From Acinetobacter piscicola (GTDB lineage: Bacteria; Pseudomonadota; Gammaproteobacteria; Pseudomonadales; Moraxellaceae), in NCBI RefSeq assembly GCF_002233755.1, contig NZ_KZ268709.1, positions 1 through 64,000 on the forward strand: DNA of 64,000 nt, in the 5' to 3' direction. The notes below the pieces were generated by a model that made no database searches, was not told the origin of the DNA, and saw only the letters and a list, made by a program, of their open reading frames with translations. Positions 48,471 through 57,868 of the stretch are shown in pieces. Position numbers and translations under genes: made by a program. Each line of letters opens with the position of its first letter. Within the stretch, counting starts at the first letter, position 1.

Positions 48471-48504
48471 AAAAGGAGTCTTTATCCCTAAAGGCTCCTT
48501 TTTT
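48471..48504 (+). terminator. Terminator of the first Fiu-type receptor gene
   Basis: AAAAGGAG and CTCCTTTT enclose a second small stem (CTTTA-TCCC-TAAAG) and lead into T. A separate 7-bp hairpin lies at 48440-48459. Confidence 0.75.
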
Positions 48505-48871
48505 AATCCAAAAAATTTAGCAAATATTGAAAGCAAACTCATTATTCTAATCTTGTACGTGAACAAATAAAATCAACGCAGTCTATCTAAAACAGCCCCC
48601 TACTCTTTTATCTCCTTTATTTCTGATTTTTGACAAGTTAATTCACCTTAATAGCTGCTTCATTTTCACATCATGATTCTATGCAATAAAAATTTAAATT
48701 GATGACTGAAGTTTTTTAGACGCTAAAATTTACCATCGAATAAAAAACATTGATTTTTAACAGAAAAAATCACTCAACTTTTACATTCTGTCATTGTTTT
48801 ACTGAATCAAAATATCGAAATTAAACATTTTTTTCATCAATATTTATGCATAACCAAAGATAATAGCCATT
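48505..48871. other. Spacer between the two Fiu-type receptors, no gene seen
   Basis: AT-rich, without an ORF or repeat I can support. The promoter for the PiuA-type gene lies at its right end. Confidence 0.5.
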
Positions 48872-48890
48872 GTTAATGATAATAATTATC
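48872..48890 (+). promoter_or_regulatory. Fur box of the piuA-piuC operon
   Basis: GTTAATGATAATAATTATC matches the Fur consensus at 17 of 19 positions. It lies about 130 bases before the piuA start. Confidence 0.88.
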
Positions 48891-49018
48891 ACTAAAATTC
48901 GCATCAATTGTTACAGGCCTTAACAATATCTTCACTTTTACTGCATATTCAAATTTGCCAATACGCAATGCCATGCAGTCAAAGAATTTTGTCATTCATA
49001 TACTAGGGATACCCTACA

Positions 49019-51340
49019 ATGGCGCAGATTAAAAGCCGTAAACATAACAGATCAACTCAGCTTGTTGCTCTAGCAGCTTCGTTTCCTTTGATGGCTCATG
49101 CCGCTCAACAGGAAAGTGACACAGCAAAATTACCTGTGATCGCAGTTGAGGCAAAAGCTGAAAACAACTATAAAGCTGAGCGAGTTAGTTCTACGAAATA
49201 CACTCAGCCATTGGTGGATACCCCACAAACCATTTCTGTGATCAAAAAAGAAATTTTAAAAGAACAAGGCGCGACTTCGCTTGTAGATGCTTTACGTAAT
49301 ACGCCGGGAATCACATTGCAACTCGGTGAAAATGGCAATACCAGTGCGGGGGATTCATTCCAAATGCGTGGTTTTGATACCAAAAACTCAATTTATGTCG
49401 ATGGTATCCGTGACATTGGTGCTGTTAGTCGTGACGTATATAACCTTGAACAAATTGAAGTTGTAAAAGGACCTTCAGGGGCAGAAGCTGGACGTGGTGG
49501 TGCGGGTGGCTATATTAACCTTGTAAGCAAACTTCCTTATGCTGAAAATAGCCGTGAAGTCTCTGCGACCTATAAAACAGCAGAACATGGACGCTTAGCC
49601 GCTGACATCAATCAGGCGATTAATGACAGCGTGGCTGTACGTTTAAATGTCATGGGCCAGCAAGGTGGTGTAGATGGGCGTGATTATGTCGAACAAAATG
49701 GTTGGGCAGTCGCACCATCGATTGCTTTTGGTCTAGATAGTGACACTCGTTTTTACTTATATTCACAACATATTCAACAACGCAACGTTCCAGATGGTGG
49801 TATTCCTACAATCGGGATGAAAGGTTTTTATTATAATAATACCGACACTAAACTGACGCAGCCACAGCGCGATATTATTAACAATGCCGTTAATTCTGCA
49901 AGACCAGTTGATAGTGAAAACTTTTACGGCAGTATCGACGACTATGAAGATATTGATGCCAATATGGTCACTGCAAAAGTTGAAAGTGATTTTGCTGAAA
50001 ATGTGAAACTGACCAATATCACGCGTCTTGGTAAAACAGAAATGGATCGTGTGTTAACAGGGGTCAATGCACTGGTCATTAGCAATTTAAATACCCCTAA
50101 AGATCCAAACTCTTGGTCAGTGGTCCGTACTCGTCAAGGTGTAGATCAAACCAATAAAATTTTAACCAATCAAACTTCTCTCAACTTAAATCTTAAAACA
50201 GGTTCGATTGAACACGACGTCGTGGTAGGCCTAGAACTATTAAGAGAAGAACAGTTTAACAATACCTTGAATGTTCAAACGCCTGGACAAGCAGCACCAG
50301 TTATTCCGCCTGCAAGCTTATACGATCCTAATCCATATTCGAAATTACCAGGCTTAGTACATACTGGAGCATATGCAAAAGGCAAAACGGATACTGCTGC
50401 TGCGTATTTATTTGACACTTTAAAATTTGGTGAACGTTTTCAGTTAAATGGCGGTGTTCGTGTTGATTATTATGATACTGAATATGATGGATTGACGGTT
50501 GCAACCGATGCGAAAACGTTGGCTGTCACCAATACAGCAAGTAATTTGGGTACCAATGGCACCTTAGTCAGTTGGAAATTAGGTAGCGTATTTAAACCAA
50601 CACCTGCAAGTAGCATTTATGCATCTTATGCAAAATCATTAACCCCTCCAGGTACGGCTTTTGTTTTAAATGACAGTTCAACGTCTGCAAACAATGTTGC
50701 CAATAACCCAGCAGCGAAGCCACAAAAAACTCACCATTATGAGGTGGGGACTAAATGGACACTGAATGATGACAAAATCATTCTAACCGCTGCGGCTTAT
50801 CATACTGAAAATGAAAATCAAATTACGCAAGATCCAATTAGCCTACAATATGTTCCTGAAGGGAAAATGACGGTTAAAGGCTTGGAACTTGGTGCTGTAG
50901 GTCAAATTACACGTGCATGGAATGTTTCAGCAGGTGTTGCCTTCATGGACACTGAGCAAGAGAATCAGCAAACCTACAATGCAACGACAAAAGTTTGGAC
51001 TGAAAATAATGCCGTTCGTTGGTCACCAGACTTGACTGCGACTTTATGGACAACCTATAGCGTTGCAGGATTTAAAGCAGGTGTTGGCGCACGTTATGTA
51101 GATGAACAAAAACGTGCCATCACACCGGGTTCAACCACGACCACCAACATGCCTGCAATTCCGAGTTATGTCGTATTTGATGCCATGGCAGGTTATACGT
51201 TTAATAAAAATGCATCCGCGAGTTTGCATATTTATAATCTAGCAGATAAAGAATATATCAGTACTTTGAATAATGGTGGTTCACGTCTGGTACTAGGCCA
51301 ACCACGTTCTGCTGCATTATCTTTTAACTATAAGTTCTGA
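49019..51340 (+). CDS. piuA: TonB-dependent catecholate siderophore receptor PiuA/Fiu
   Basis: A 773-residue outer-membrane receptor closely patterned on E. coli Fiu and P. aeruginosa PiuA: VDTPQTISVIKKEILKEQGA, TPGITLQLGENGNTSAGDSF, GFDTKNSIYVDGIRDIGAVS, VEVVKGPSGAEAG-type VVKGPSGAEAGRGGAGGYIN, and DGGIPTIGMKG near residue 257. The barrel ends RSAALSFNYKF. This family imports ferric monocatechols and linear catecholates and is a known entry route for siderophore-linked beta-lactams. A Fur box lies upstream and piuC follows, as in Pseudomonas. Confidence 0.92.
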   Translation: MAQIKSRKHNRSTQLVALAASFPLMAHAAQQESDTAKLPVIAVEAKAENNYKAERVSSTKYTQPLVDTPQTISVIKKEILKEQGATSLVDALRNTPGITLQLGENGNTSAGDSFQMRGFDTKNSIYVDGIRDIGAVSRDVYNLEQIEVVKGPSGAEAGRGGAGGYINLVSKLPYAENSREVSATYKTAEHGRLAADINQAINDSVAVRLNVMGQQGGVDGRDYVEQNGWAVAPSIAFGLDSDTRFYLYSQHIQQRNVPDGGIPTIGMKGFYYNNTDTKLTQPQRDIINNAVNSARPVDSENFYGSIDDYEDIDANMVTAKVESDFAENVKLTNITRLGKTEMDRVLTGVNALVISNLNTPKDPNSWSVVRTRQGVDQTNKILTNQTSLNLNLKTGSIEHDVVVGLELLREEQFNNTLNVQTPGQAAPVIPPASLYDPNPYSKLPGLVHTGAYAKGKTDTAAAYLFDTLKFGERFQLNGGVRVDYYDTEYDGLTVATDAKTLAVTNTASNLGTNGTLVSWKLGSVFKPTPASSIYASYAKSLTPPGTAFVLNDSSTSANNVANNPAAKPQKTHHYEVGTKWTLNDDKIILTAAAYHTENENQITQDPISLQYVPEGKMTVKGLELGAVGQITRAWNVSAGVAFMDTEQENQQTYNATTKVWTENNAVRWSPDLTATLWTTYSVAGFKAGVGARYVDEQKRAITPGSTTTTNMPAIPSYVVFDAMAGYTFNKNASASLHIYNLADKEYISTLNNGGSRLVLGQPRSAALSFNYKF

Positions 51341-51363
51341 TAAATTTAGCACTCGTTTTTTAT

Positions 51364-51394
51364 ATCGTGTATTCTCAGGGATGCACGATTTTTT
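51364..51394 (+). terminator. Terminator-like hairpin between piuA and piuC
   Basis: ATCGTG (51364-51369) pairs with CACGAT (51384-51389), extended by a G-T and an A-T pair, followed by a T-run. Inside an operon it may act as a partial terminator that lowers expression of the enzymes relative to the receptor. Confidence 0.6.
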
Positions 51395-51421
51395 CTTTTT
51401 AAATCTTGGGAAAACTGAACC

Positions 51422-52105
51422 ATGATGCTGCATATCCCTGACGTTTTGACCAAACAACAGGTTATCGATATTCGTCACAGACTAGACCATTCAACAGCAT
51501 GGATAGATGGTAAAAAAAGTGCTGGCTCGCAGGCTCAGTCCATCAAAAATAATCTACAAGTCGATGTCCATTCAGAAATTTATCAAAATATTGCACCGTT
51601 TATTCTCACAGCACTCAAACAGCAAGCAATGTTTCAATCAGCAGCATTACCACGACACTGTTTAATGCCAATGCTGAATTGCTACCAAGACTCAGGAAAC
51701 TATGGCAATCATGTAGACAATGCCGTGCAATATTCATCAGAAACAGGACAACCGATCCGTACCGACGTATCTATAACGGTATTTTTATCAGAACCTGAAG
51801 AATATGAAGGCGGTGAATTGGTCGTTGAGGACAATTATGGAACTCACGAAGTTAAACTCAATGCTGGCGATGCCATACTCTACCCTGCAACCAGCTTGCA
51901 TCGGGTTGAACCTGTAACTTCGGGCAAACGTATTGCAGCATTTACATGGATACAAAGCATGGTCAAAGATGATTGGCAACGCAGCATGTTATTCAATCTA
52001 GATATGACCATTATGCAACTGCGCCAAAAGTACGGTGATTCAGAAGAAACCGTCAGTCTAACCAGTCATTATCATAATCTATTAAGACAATGGGGTGACT
52101 TATGA
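51422..52105 (+). CDS. piuC: Fe(II)/2-oxoglutarate-dependent PKHD-type hydroxylase PiuC
   Basis: A 227-residue cytoplasmic dioxygenase of the PiuC/YbiX family. The iron ligands are H and D in NYGNHVDNAVQY near residue 97 and His in YPATSLHRVEPV near 160, and the 2-oxoglutarate-binding Arg follows in SGKRIAAFTWIQS. Homologues sit beside fiu/piuA in many bacteria; the substrate is unproved but a role in handling imported catechol siderophores is widely assumed. Length is normal. Its stop overlaps the next start by four bases (ATGA). Confidence 0.93.
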   Translation: MMLHIPDVLTKQQVIDIRHRLDHSTAWIDGKKSAGSQAQSIKNNLQVDVHSEIYQNIAPFILTALKQQAMFQSAALPRHCLMPMLNCYQDSGNYGNHVDNAVQYSSETGQPIRTDVSITVFLSEPEEYEGGELVVEDNYGTHEVKLNAGDAILYPATSLHRVEPVTSGKRIAAFTWIQSMVKDDWQRSMLFNLDMTIMQLRQKYGDSEETVSLTSHYHNLLRQWGDL

Positions 52106-53214
52106 ACCACATGGATTCTAAAAAAATTCTGCCTCCTTTTGCACAAATCCCTGCTTATTTACAAACCATTGCAGACTATGAACAACAAGCAGAAAAGCAT
52201 TTAGCTGTAAATACTTGGCATTACCTACAAGGCGGTGCTATGGATGAATATAGTGTCCGAGACAATCTGCAACAGTTTAAAAATATTCAACTTATTCCAC
52301 GTTTATTAAATGACCTAACGCAAGGCGATACTGCATGTGAGATTTTAGGACAAAAATTCCCACATCCGATCTTTTTAGCACCGATTGGACATCAACAACT
52401 CTTTCATAGCGATGCTGAGGCTGCTTCTGCTCTTGCTGCTGAAGTTTTAGGCAGTAATTTTGTTTTAAGTACATTTACCAATACCAATATTCAAAATCTA
52501 AAAAAAGAAAATCCATACAAATGGTTTCAGCTCTATTGGCAAGGGGATCGCGAAAAATCATTAGCTCTGATTAAGCTCGCAGAACAACAAAACTTTAAAG
52601 CGATTGTGATTACGGTAGATTCACCGCATACCGGTATCCGAGATCGTGAGCGTCGTGTTTTCTTTCAACTGCCAGAAGGTATGCAGCATCCGCATACGCC
52701 GACTCACATTCCTTTGCCTGAAATAACAGAAGATCAACATCCTGTTTTTAACGGACTCATGCATATTGCACCCAAATGGGCAGATATTGAATTTATCATT
52801 GCCAATACAGATTTGCCTGTTATTTTAAAAGGTGTGCTCCACCCTTTAGATGCAAAAAAAGCAGTAAATATTGGTGTGAAAGGTTTAATCATTTCCAATC
52901 ATGGCGGACGTGTTTTAGATACGGCCATTTCTCCACTTAAAGCCTTAGAAAAAATAAAAACCGTTGTACCGAGTGATTTTCCATTGTTATTGGATGGTGG
53001 TGTTCGCCGTGGAACAGATGTATTTAAAGCCTTAGCACTCGGTGCTTCTGCTGTATTGATTGGTCGTCCAGCGATTTATGGACTGGCAGTTGCAGGTGCT
53101 TTAGGTGTTGCTCATGTCATCAAAATCTTAAAGGAAGAATTTGAGATTACTATGGCTTTGATGGGAACGGCTACCGTAAATGAGATTAATCAAGAATACA
53201 TTTTCCAAGATTAA
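52102..53214 (+). CDS. FMN-dependent alpha-hydroxy-acid oxidase/dehydrogenase-like protein
   Basis: A 370-residue TIM-barrel flavoprotein of the LldD/glycolate oxidase family, which oxidises 2-hydroxy acids. Marks are WHYLQGGAMDEYSVRDN near 37, FLAPIGHQQLFHSDAE near 88, KWFQLYWQGDREKS near 140, VITVDSPHTGIRDRERR near 172, the catalytic His-Gly-Gly-Arg in ISNHGGRVLDTA near 270, and LLDGGVRRGTDVFKALALGA near 298. It has no membrane-binding insert. The four-base overlap with piuC implies coupled translation. The hydroxy acid is unknown; its link to iron uptake is by operon only. Confidence 0.88.
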   Translation: MNHMDSKKILPPFAQIPAYLQTIADYEQQAEKHLAVNTWHYLQGGAMDEYSVRDNLQQFKNIQLIPRLLNDLTQGDTACEILGQKFPHPIFLAPIGHQQLFHSDAEAASALAAEVLGSNFVLSTFTNTNIQNLKKENPYKWFQLYWQGDREKSLALIKLAEQQNFKAIVITVDSPHTGIRDRERRVFFQLPEGMQHPHTPTHIPLPEITEDQHPVFNGLMHIAPKWADIEFIIANTDLPVILKGVLHPLDAKKAVNIGVKGLIISNHGGRVLDTAISPLKALEKIKTVVPSDFPLLLDGGVRRGTDVFKALALGASAVLIGRPAIYGLAVAGALGVAHVIKILKEEFEITMALMGTATVNEINQEYIFQD

Positions 53215-53323
53215 CGATTTTAAAGAAAATTTTTCTCTTAATTCGATTAAATAGTGCAAATTAAGAAAATTATTCCCGAACCATCTGTTTTACAATTAAG
53301 CTTAAGTTAAACCATTTACAAGC

Positions 53324-53338
53324 AGTCAGAGTCTGACT
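53324..53338. repeat. Palindrome upstream of leuA
   Basis: AGTCAGA, G, TCTGACT is a perfect 7-bp dyad about 155 bases before leuA. It may be a regulator site. The rest of the 279-base space shows no leucine-rich leader peptide or attenuator. Confidence 0.35.
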
Positions 53339-53493
53339 TTATGTGATGTTATTTCCATCCATAATTTTATGCCACTTTAGGCGAATATACTCCGAAAAAT
53401 ACTTGTAAATTGCGTGAATAGACACAATCTATAGAGTAGTAAGTTGCCTTTACCCAAGATACGAGCAACGACAACTACACAAGGAGTTATCTC

Positions 53494-55191
53494 ATGATGT
53501 TGGCTGATCCAAGTAAAAAATATCGTCGCATGTACCAACGTGTTGACTTGCCTGACCGTCAATGGCCAAACAATGAAATCAATAAAGCGCCGATTTGGAT
53601 GAGTACCGACCTTCGTGATGGTAACCAAGCGATTTTCGAACCGATGAACATTGAACAAAAATTCAAAATGTTCCAGATGTTGGTGAAAATTGGCTTTAAA
53701 CATATTGAAATTGGTTTCCCTTCAGCATCACAAGTTGACTTTGACTTCACACGTAAATTAATTGAAGAAGGTCATATTCCAGAAGATGTTTATATTGAGG
53801 TTTTAGTACAAGCACGTGACCATTTGATTGCACGTACTTTTGAGTCTTTGCAAGGTGCAAAACGTGCCATTGTGCATATTTACAATGCAAACTCACCAAC
53901 CTTCCGCCAAAAAGTCTTGAATGTTGACGTGGCTGGTGCAAAACAATTGGCAATCAATGCAGCAACCAAAGTCAAAGAATATGCTGCAAAACAGCCTGAA
54001 ACTGATTTTATTTTCCAATACAGCCCAGAATGTTTTACGGCAACGGAACTAGAAGTTGCTAAAGATGTTTGTGATGCTGTCACTGAAATTTGGGAAGCAT
54101 CTCCTGAGAATAAAGTGATCTTGAACTTACCTGCAACGGTTGAAGTTTCAGGCCCACACGTTTATGCAGACCAAATTGAATGGATGCACCGTAATTTACA
54201 ACGCCGTGATGGTGTGATTATTTCTGTACACTGTCATAACGACCGTGGTTGTGGTATCGCTGCATCTGAATTGGCAATCATGGCGGGTGCTGACCGTGTC
54301 GAAGGTTGTGTCTTTGGCAATGGTGAACGTACTGGTAATGTAGACGTTGCAGCAATTGCTTTGAACATGTACACCCAAGGCGTGGCATGTGAATTAGATT
54401 TCTCAAATATCAATGAAATCATTGCAACTATTGAAGAATGTACAGGCTTACCTGTACACCCTCGTCACCCATATGCAGGTGATTTGGTCTTTACAGCATT
54501 CTCAGGTTCTCACCAAGATGCGATTAAAAAAGGCTTTGAATACCAAAAGAACGAAGAAATTTGGGATATGCCTTACTTGCCAATCGACCCGAAAGACTTA
54601 GGTCGTGACTATGACGCAGTGATTCGTGTCAACTCACAGTCTGGTAAAGGCGGTATAGCTTACTTATTAGAGTCCAACTACAACGTGGTATTACCTCGTC
54701 GTTTACAAATTGAATTCTCGCAAATCGTTCAACAAGTTGCAGATGACGAAGGTGTTGAAGTTTCAGCTCAACAAATCTGGACCTTATTCCAAGACACTTA
54801 TGTTGAAATAAAAGATGCGCATTATGCTGCCAAAAACTACAGATTATCTGATGATAATGGCAACCAAGTGATTGAACTTGATGTGGTTGTAAATGGTGAA
54901 GTGCAGCATTTACGTGGTGAAGGCAATGGCCCGATTTCTGCAATCTTAAATGCGCTTCAATTACCAATTGATGTCGTTAACTATGAAGAACGCAGTATCA
55001 GTTCTGGCGCACATGCCAAAGCACTCGCTTTAATTGAACTTCAAGTACAAGGTACAGGTAAATCTGCATTTGGTGCAGGTGTACATGACAATATCGTCAC
55101 CTCATCGATTGAAGCGATTATTGCCGCAACCAACCGTTTGATTGATCAAGGTGTATTAAGCACTGAGCAAGTGATTGCTGCTGCCGTATAA
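53494..55191 (+). CDS. leuA: 2-Isopropylmalate synthase LeuA (long type)
   Basis: A 565-residue cytoplasmic enzyme that condenses acetyl-CoA with 2-oxoisovalerate, the first step of leucine synthesis. Marks are WMSTDLRDGNQAIFEPM near residue 30-46, VHCHNDRGCGIAASE near 247, FGNGERTGNVDVAA near 272, and a C-terminal LeuA regulatory dimer domain (about 430-555) for leucine feedback. Length places it in the longer LeuA type found in actinobacteria and many gammaproteobacteria. Start has AAGGAG seven bases upstream. leuB, C and D are not nearby. Confidence 0.95.
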   Translation: MMLADPSKKYRRMYQRVDLPDRQWPNNEINKAPIWMSTDLRDGNQAIFEPMNIEQKFKMFQMLVKIGFKHIEIGFPSASQVDFDFTRKLIEEGHIPEDVYIEVLVQARDHLIARTFESLQGAKRAIVHIYNANSPTFRQKVLNVDVAGAKQLAINAATKVKEYAAKQPETDFIFQYSPECFTATELEVAKDVCDAVTEIWEASPENKVILNLPATVEVSGPHVYADQIEWMHRNLQRRDGVIISVHCHNDRGCGIAASELAIMAGADRVEGCVFGNGERTGNVDVAAIALNMYTQGVACELDFSNINEIIATIEECTGLPVHPRHPYAGDLVFTAFSGSHQDAIKKGFEYQKNEEIWDMPYLPIDPKDLGRDYDAVIRVNSQSGKGGIAYLLESNYNVVLPRRLQIEFSQIVQQVADDEGVEVSAQQIWTLFQDTYVEIKDAHYAAKNYRLSDDNGNQVIELDVVVNGEVQHLRGEGNGPISAILNALQLPIDVVNYEERSISSGAHAKALALIELQVQGTGKSAFGAGVHDNIVTSSIEAIIAATNRLIDQGVLSTEQVIAAAV

Positions 55192-55228
55192 GCCATATCT
55201 ATATAAGCAATATCAATTAAATGACTTT

Positions 55229-55258
55229 AGAAAGGATGTCCCAAGTGGTATCCTTTCT
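55229..55258 (+). terminator. Terminator of leuA
   Basis: AGAAAGGAT and ATCCTTTCT form a 9-bp stem over a 12-base loop; the T-run is short. Confidence 0.65.
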
Positions 55259-55414
55259 TGCGTTAAAGCTTAAGCCTAGAAATAAACTTTAATACTCAGA
55301 CGCTATTGCAAAATTACTTTCATATCATTAATTTATTAGCAATAATGATGACGTAGATGTGCGTAACATCAGTAATTTATTCTACCTACCAAAATTTTAA
55401 GGCGAATTATTTCT

Positions 55415-56575
55415 GTGTCTTTTCCAGCTGACTCGGTGGGTGTAATCACCCCGCAAAAGTTCCAATTTGAAGAACCTTTAGAGCTAGAATGTGGCCGTAT
55501 TTTACCACGTTTTGAAATCATGGTTGAAACCTATGGTGAGCTCAATGCTGATAAATCCAATGCAATTTTGATTTGTCATGCCCTTTCAGGTCATCACCAT
55601 GCAGCGGGTTATCATCATGAAGATGATAAAAAAGCAGGTTGGTGGGATGCATGTATTGGTCCGAATAAAGCGATTGATACCTCGAAATTTTTTGTTGTTG
55701 CTTTAAACAATATTGGGGGTTGTAATGGCTCAACTGGCCCCACTTCACCGAACCCTGAAAATGAAAATCGCCCCTATGGCCCAGATTTCCCTTTAGTCAC
55801 AGTACGAGACTGGGTGAAAACGCAGACCATGCTTTCTGACCGTTTAGGTATTGATATTTGGTATTCAGTGATTGGTGGATCTTTAGGTGGAATGCAAGCT
55901 TTACAGTGGTCTGTAGATTATCCTGATCGCTTAAAGAATTGCGTGATTATTGCTAGTGCGCCAAAACTTTCAGCGCAAAATATTGCCTTTAACGAAGTGG
56001 CACGTCAGTCGATTTTATCTGATCCTGATTTTCACAATGGTCGTTATTTAGAACATGATAGCTATCCAAAGCGTGGCTTAATCTTGGCACGCATGGTCGG
56101 ACATATTACCTACCTGTCCGAAGAAGCCATGAAACAAAAATTTGGTCGTGACTTAAAATCGGGCAAATTTATGTATGGTTTCGATGTTGAATTCCAAGTC
56201 GAAAGTTACTTGCGCTATCAAGGTGAGCAATTCAGTCGTAACTTTGATGCCAACACTTATTTGATCATGACCAAAGCTTTGGATTATTTTGATCCATCTC
56301 GTGAATATGAATTGTCACTCAAAAAAGCCATGGCCAATACAAAATGTCGATTCTTGGTGGTGTCATTCACCACAGACTGGCGTTTTACCCCACAACGTTC
56401 ACAAGAAATTGTAGATTCACTCATCAGCAATCATAAGTCTGTCAGTTATATCGATATCGATGCAGAACAAGGACATGACTCCTTCTTATTCCCTATTCCA
56501 TTATATGTAAAAACATTACGTGCTTTTTTAGGTGGTCCTGAACACCTCAAAGCGACACCGAAGGAGGCATTGTAA
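55415..56575 (+). CDS. metX: Homoserine O-acyltransferase MetX
   Basis: A 386-residue alpha/beta hydrolase-fold enzyme that acylates homoserine to start methionine synthesis. The nucleophile Ser is in [14 protein letters not shown] near 152, and Asp and His are in TTDWRFTP and [11 protein letters not shown] near the C-terminus. [15 protein letters not shown] near 52 is the family's acyl-binding loop. Many proteobacterial MetX enzymes use succinyl-CoA, not acetyl-CoA; sequence reading alone does not settle which is used here. The start is GTG at 55415. Its stop shares one base with the metW start, and AAGGAGG for metW lies inside metX. Confidence 0.93.
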   Translation: MSFPADSVGVITPQKFQFEEPLELECGRILPRFEIMVETYGELNADKSNAILICHALSGHHHAAGYHHEDDKKAGWWDACIGPNKAIDTSKFFVVALNNIGGCNGSTGPTSPNPENENRPYGPDFPLVTVRDWVKTQTMLSDRLGIDIWYSVIGGSLGGMQALQWSVDYPDRLKNCVIIASAPKLSAQNIAFNEVARQSILSDPDFHNGRYLEHDSYPKRGLILARMVGHITYLSEEAMKQKFGRDLKSGKFMYGFDVEFQVESYLRYQGEQFSRNFDANTYLIMTKALDYFDPSREYELSLKKAMANTKCRFLVVSFTTDWRFTPQRSQEIVDSLISNHKSVSYIDIDAEQGHDSFLFPIPLYVKTLRAFLGGPEHLKATPKEAL

Positions 56576-57168
56576 TGCGTATAGATCAACAACTATCTGA
56601 AAAATGGATTACACCCGGTGCAAGTGTGCTCGATTTAGGTTGCGGCGATGGTGAATTATTGGCACAGCTAGGCAAAAAGCAGCAAATTCGTGCTTATGGC
56701 TTAGAAATAGACCAAGAAAAGATTGCAATTGCTGTAAGCAAAGGGTTAAATATTATTCAACAAGACTTAAATCTCGGTTTGGGACGCTTTGCTGACCAGT
56801 CTTTTGACTATGTGGTTATGGCACAAGCTTTGCAAGCTGTAGATGCACCTGATGTGTTATTACGCGATATGGTGCGTGTGGGGAAACAAGCCATCATTAC
56901 TTTTCCTAATTTTGCATACTGGAAGACTCGTTCTTTCCTTGCACTTAAAGGGATGATGCCTGTTTCTGATGCATTACCGTATATGTGGTACAATACGCCA
57001 AATATCCACTTATGCACCTTTCGTGATTTTGAAGCACTGTGTGCAGAAAATCAGATTCAAATTATTGATCGACTCGCTGTAAATGGGAACCAACAAGGAA
57101 GCTTTTTAAGTAAAGCTGTACCGAATTTGTTCGGCGAAGTCGCTATTTATCGAGTGAGCGCTCTATGA
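56575..57168 (+). CDS. metW: Methionine biosynthesis protein MetW
   Basis: A 197-residue SAM-methyltransferase-fold protein with motif I SVLDLGCGDGELLAQLG at residues 18-34. MetW is almost always fused in operon to MetX and is thought to be needed for MetX activity or stability in proteobacteria of this type. Length is normal. It overlaps metX by one base and the next gene by four (ATGA), giving a three-gene coupled unit. Confidence 0.92.
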   Translation: MRIDQQLSEKWITPGASVLDLGCGDGELLAQLGKKQQIRAYGLEIDQEKIAIAVSKGLNIIQQDLNLGLGRFADQSFDYVVMAQALQAVDAPDVLLRDMVRVGKQAIITFPNFAYWKTRSFLALKGMMPVSDALPYMWYNTPNIHLCTFRDFEALCAENQIQIIDRLAVNGNQQGSFLSKAVPNLFGEVAIYRVSAL

Positions 57169-57761
57169 AAAAAATATTATTAGGTAGTACATTATTTTTT
57201 GGGCTGTTAAACATTCAAGCTCATGCAGAATATGTCTCTCAACAGCAGCCCTCTGTTTCTCAAATGGCTGCACAATATGCACATATGAATGTTGCCGATT
57301 TGCAAAAAGCAGCTAAATCTGGACAGCCAGCAGCACAATTTTATTTAGCGACTCACCTCCAAGCGGGAACAGGTGGTGTTTCTAAAGACCTTAAACAAGC
57401 TTTTGTTTGGTATAAAGCTGCAGCTGATCAAGGTGTTTCTGCTGCTCAGCTCAATGTTGGTCGTATGTATGCAGATGGTCTTGGTGTTTCTAAAAGTGAA
57501 ACTTCTGCTCGTCAATACTTTGAAAAAGCAGCAAGTCACGGCGATAACCGCGCAAGCTTTAACTTAGCGGTGATGGAAGAGCAAAAGAAAAACTACATGG
57601 GTGCTTACCAGTGGTATGAGCTTTCGACTCGTGATGGTATGTTAGATAATAAAGTCATCAATATGTCTCAAAGCAAGAAAACTGCATTGGCTGCGAACTT
57701 AACTCAAGATCAAATTCGTACTGCAACTCAACGTGCAGACCAATGGATTCAAGCCCAGTAA
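57165..57761 (+). CDS. Exported SEL1-repeat (tetratricopeptide-like) protein
   Basis: A 198-residue protein with a signal peptide (KKILLGSTLFFGLLNIQAHA, residues 2-21) and SEL1-like repeats: AAQFYLATHLQAGTGGVSKD, KQAFVWYKAAADQGVSAAQL, NVGRMYADGLGVSKSETSAR, YFEKAASHGDNRASFNLAVM and a last weaker one. SEL1 repeats build solenoids that bind other proteins. Its start overlaps the metW stop by four bases, so it is translationally coupled to methionine genes, an odd pairing for a periplasmic scaffold. It ends at a clear terminator. Partner unknown. Confidence 0.82.
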   Translation: MKKILLGSTLFFGLLNIQAHAEYVSQQQPSVSQMAAQYAHMNVADLQKAAKSGQPAAQFYLATHLQAGTGGVSKDLKQAFVWYKAAADQGVSAAQLNVGRMYADGLGVSKSETSARQYFEKAASHGDNRASFNLAVMEEQKKNYMGAYQWYELSTRDGMLDNKVINMSQSKKTALAANLTQDQIRTATQRADQWIQAQ

Positions 57762-57791
57762 GTCTGATTCTAAGATGCCTTACTAGATCCA

Positions 57792-57823
57792 AAAAACCGA
57801 CCTATATTTAAGTCGGTTTTTTT
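57792..57823 (+). terminator. Terminator of the metX-metW-SEL1 unit
   Basis: AAAAACCGAC (57792-57801) pairs with GTCGGTTTTT (57812-57821) and continues in T. Confidence 0.88.
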
Positions 57824-57868
57824 GTTAGTTTAAAAATAATCTTTTGAAATTGAAATCTAGACTATCTA

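Noticed and set aside
53215-53493. Leucine leader peptide and attenuator before leuA
   Set aside because: No short ORF with a run of Leu codons and no alternating stems; only a single palindrome.
55192-55414. SAM riboswitch upstream of metX
   Set aside because: The space lacks the conserved SAM-II or SAM-I cores; only short dyads are visible.
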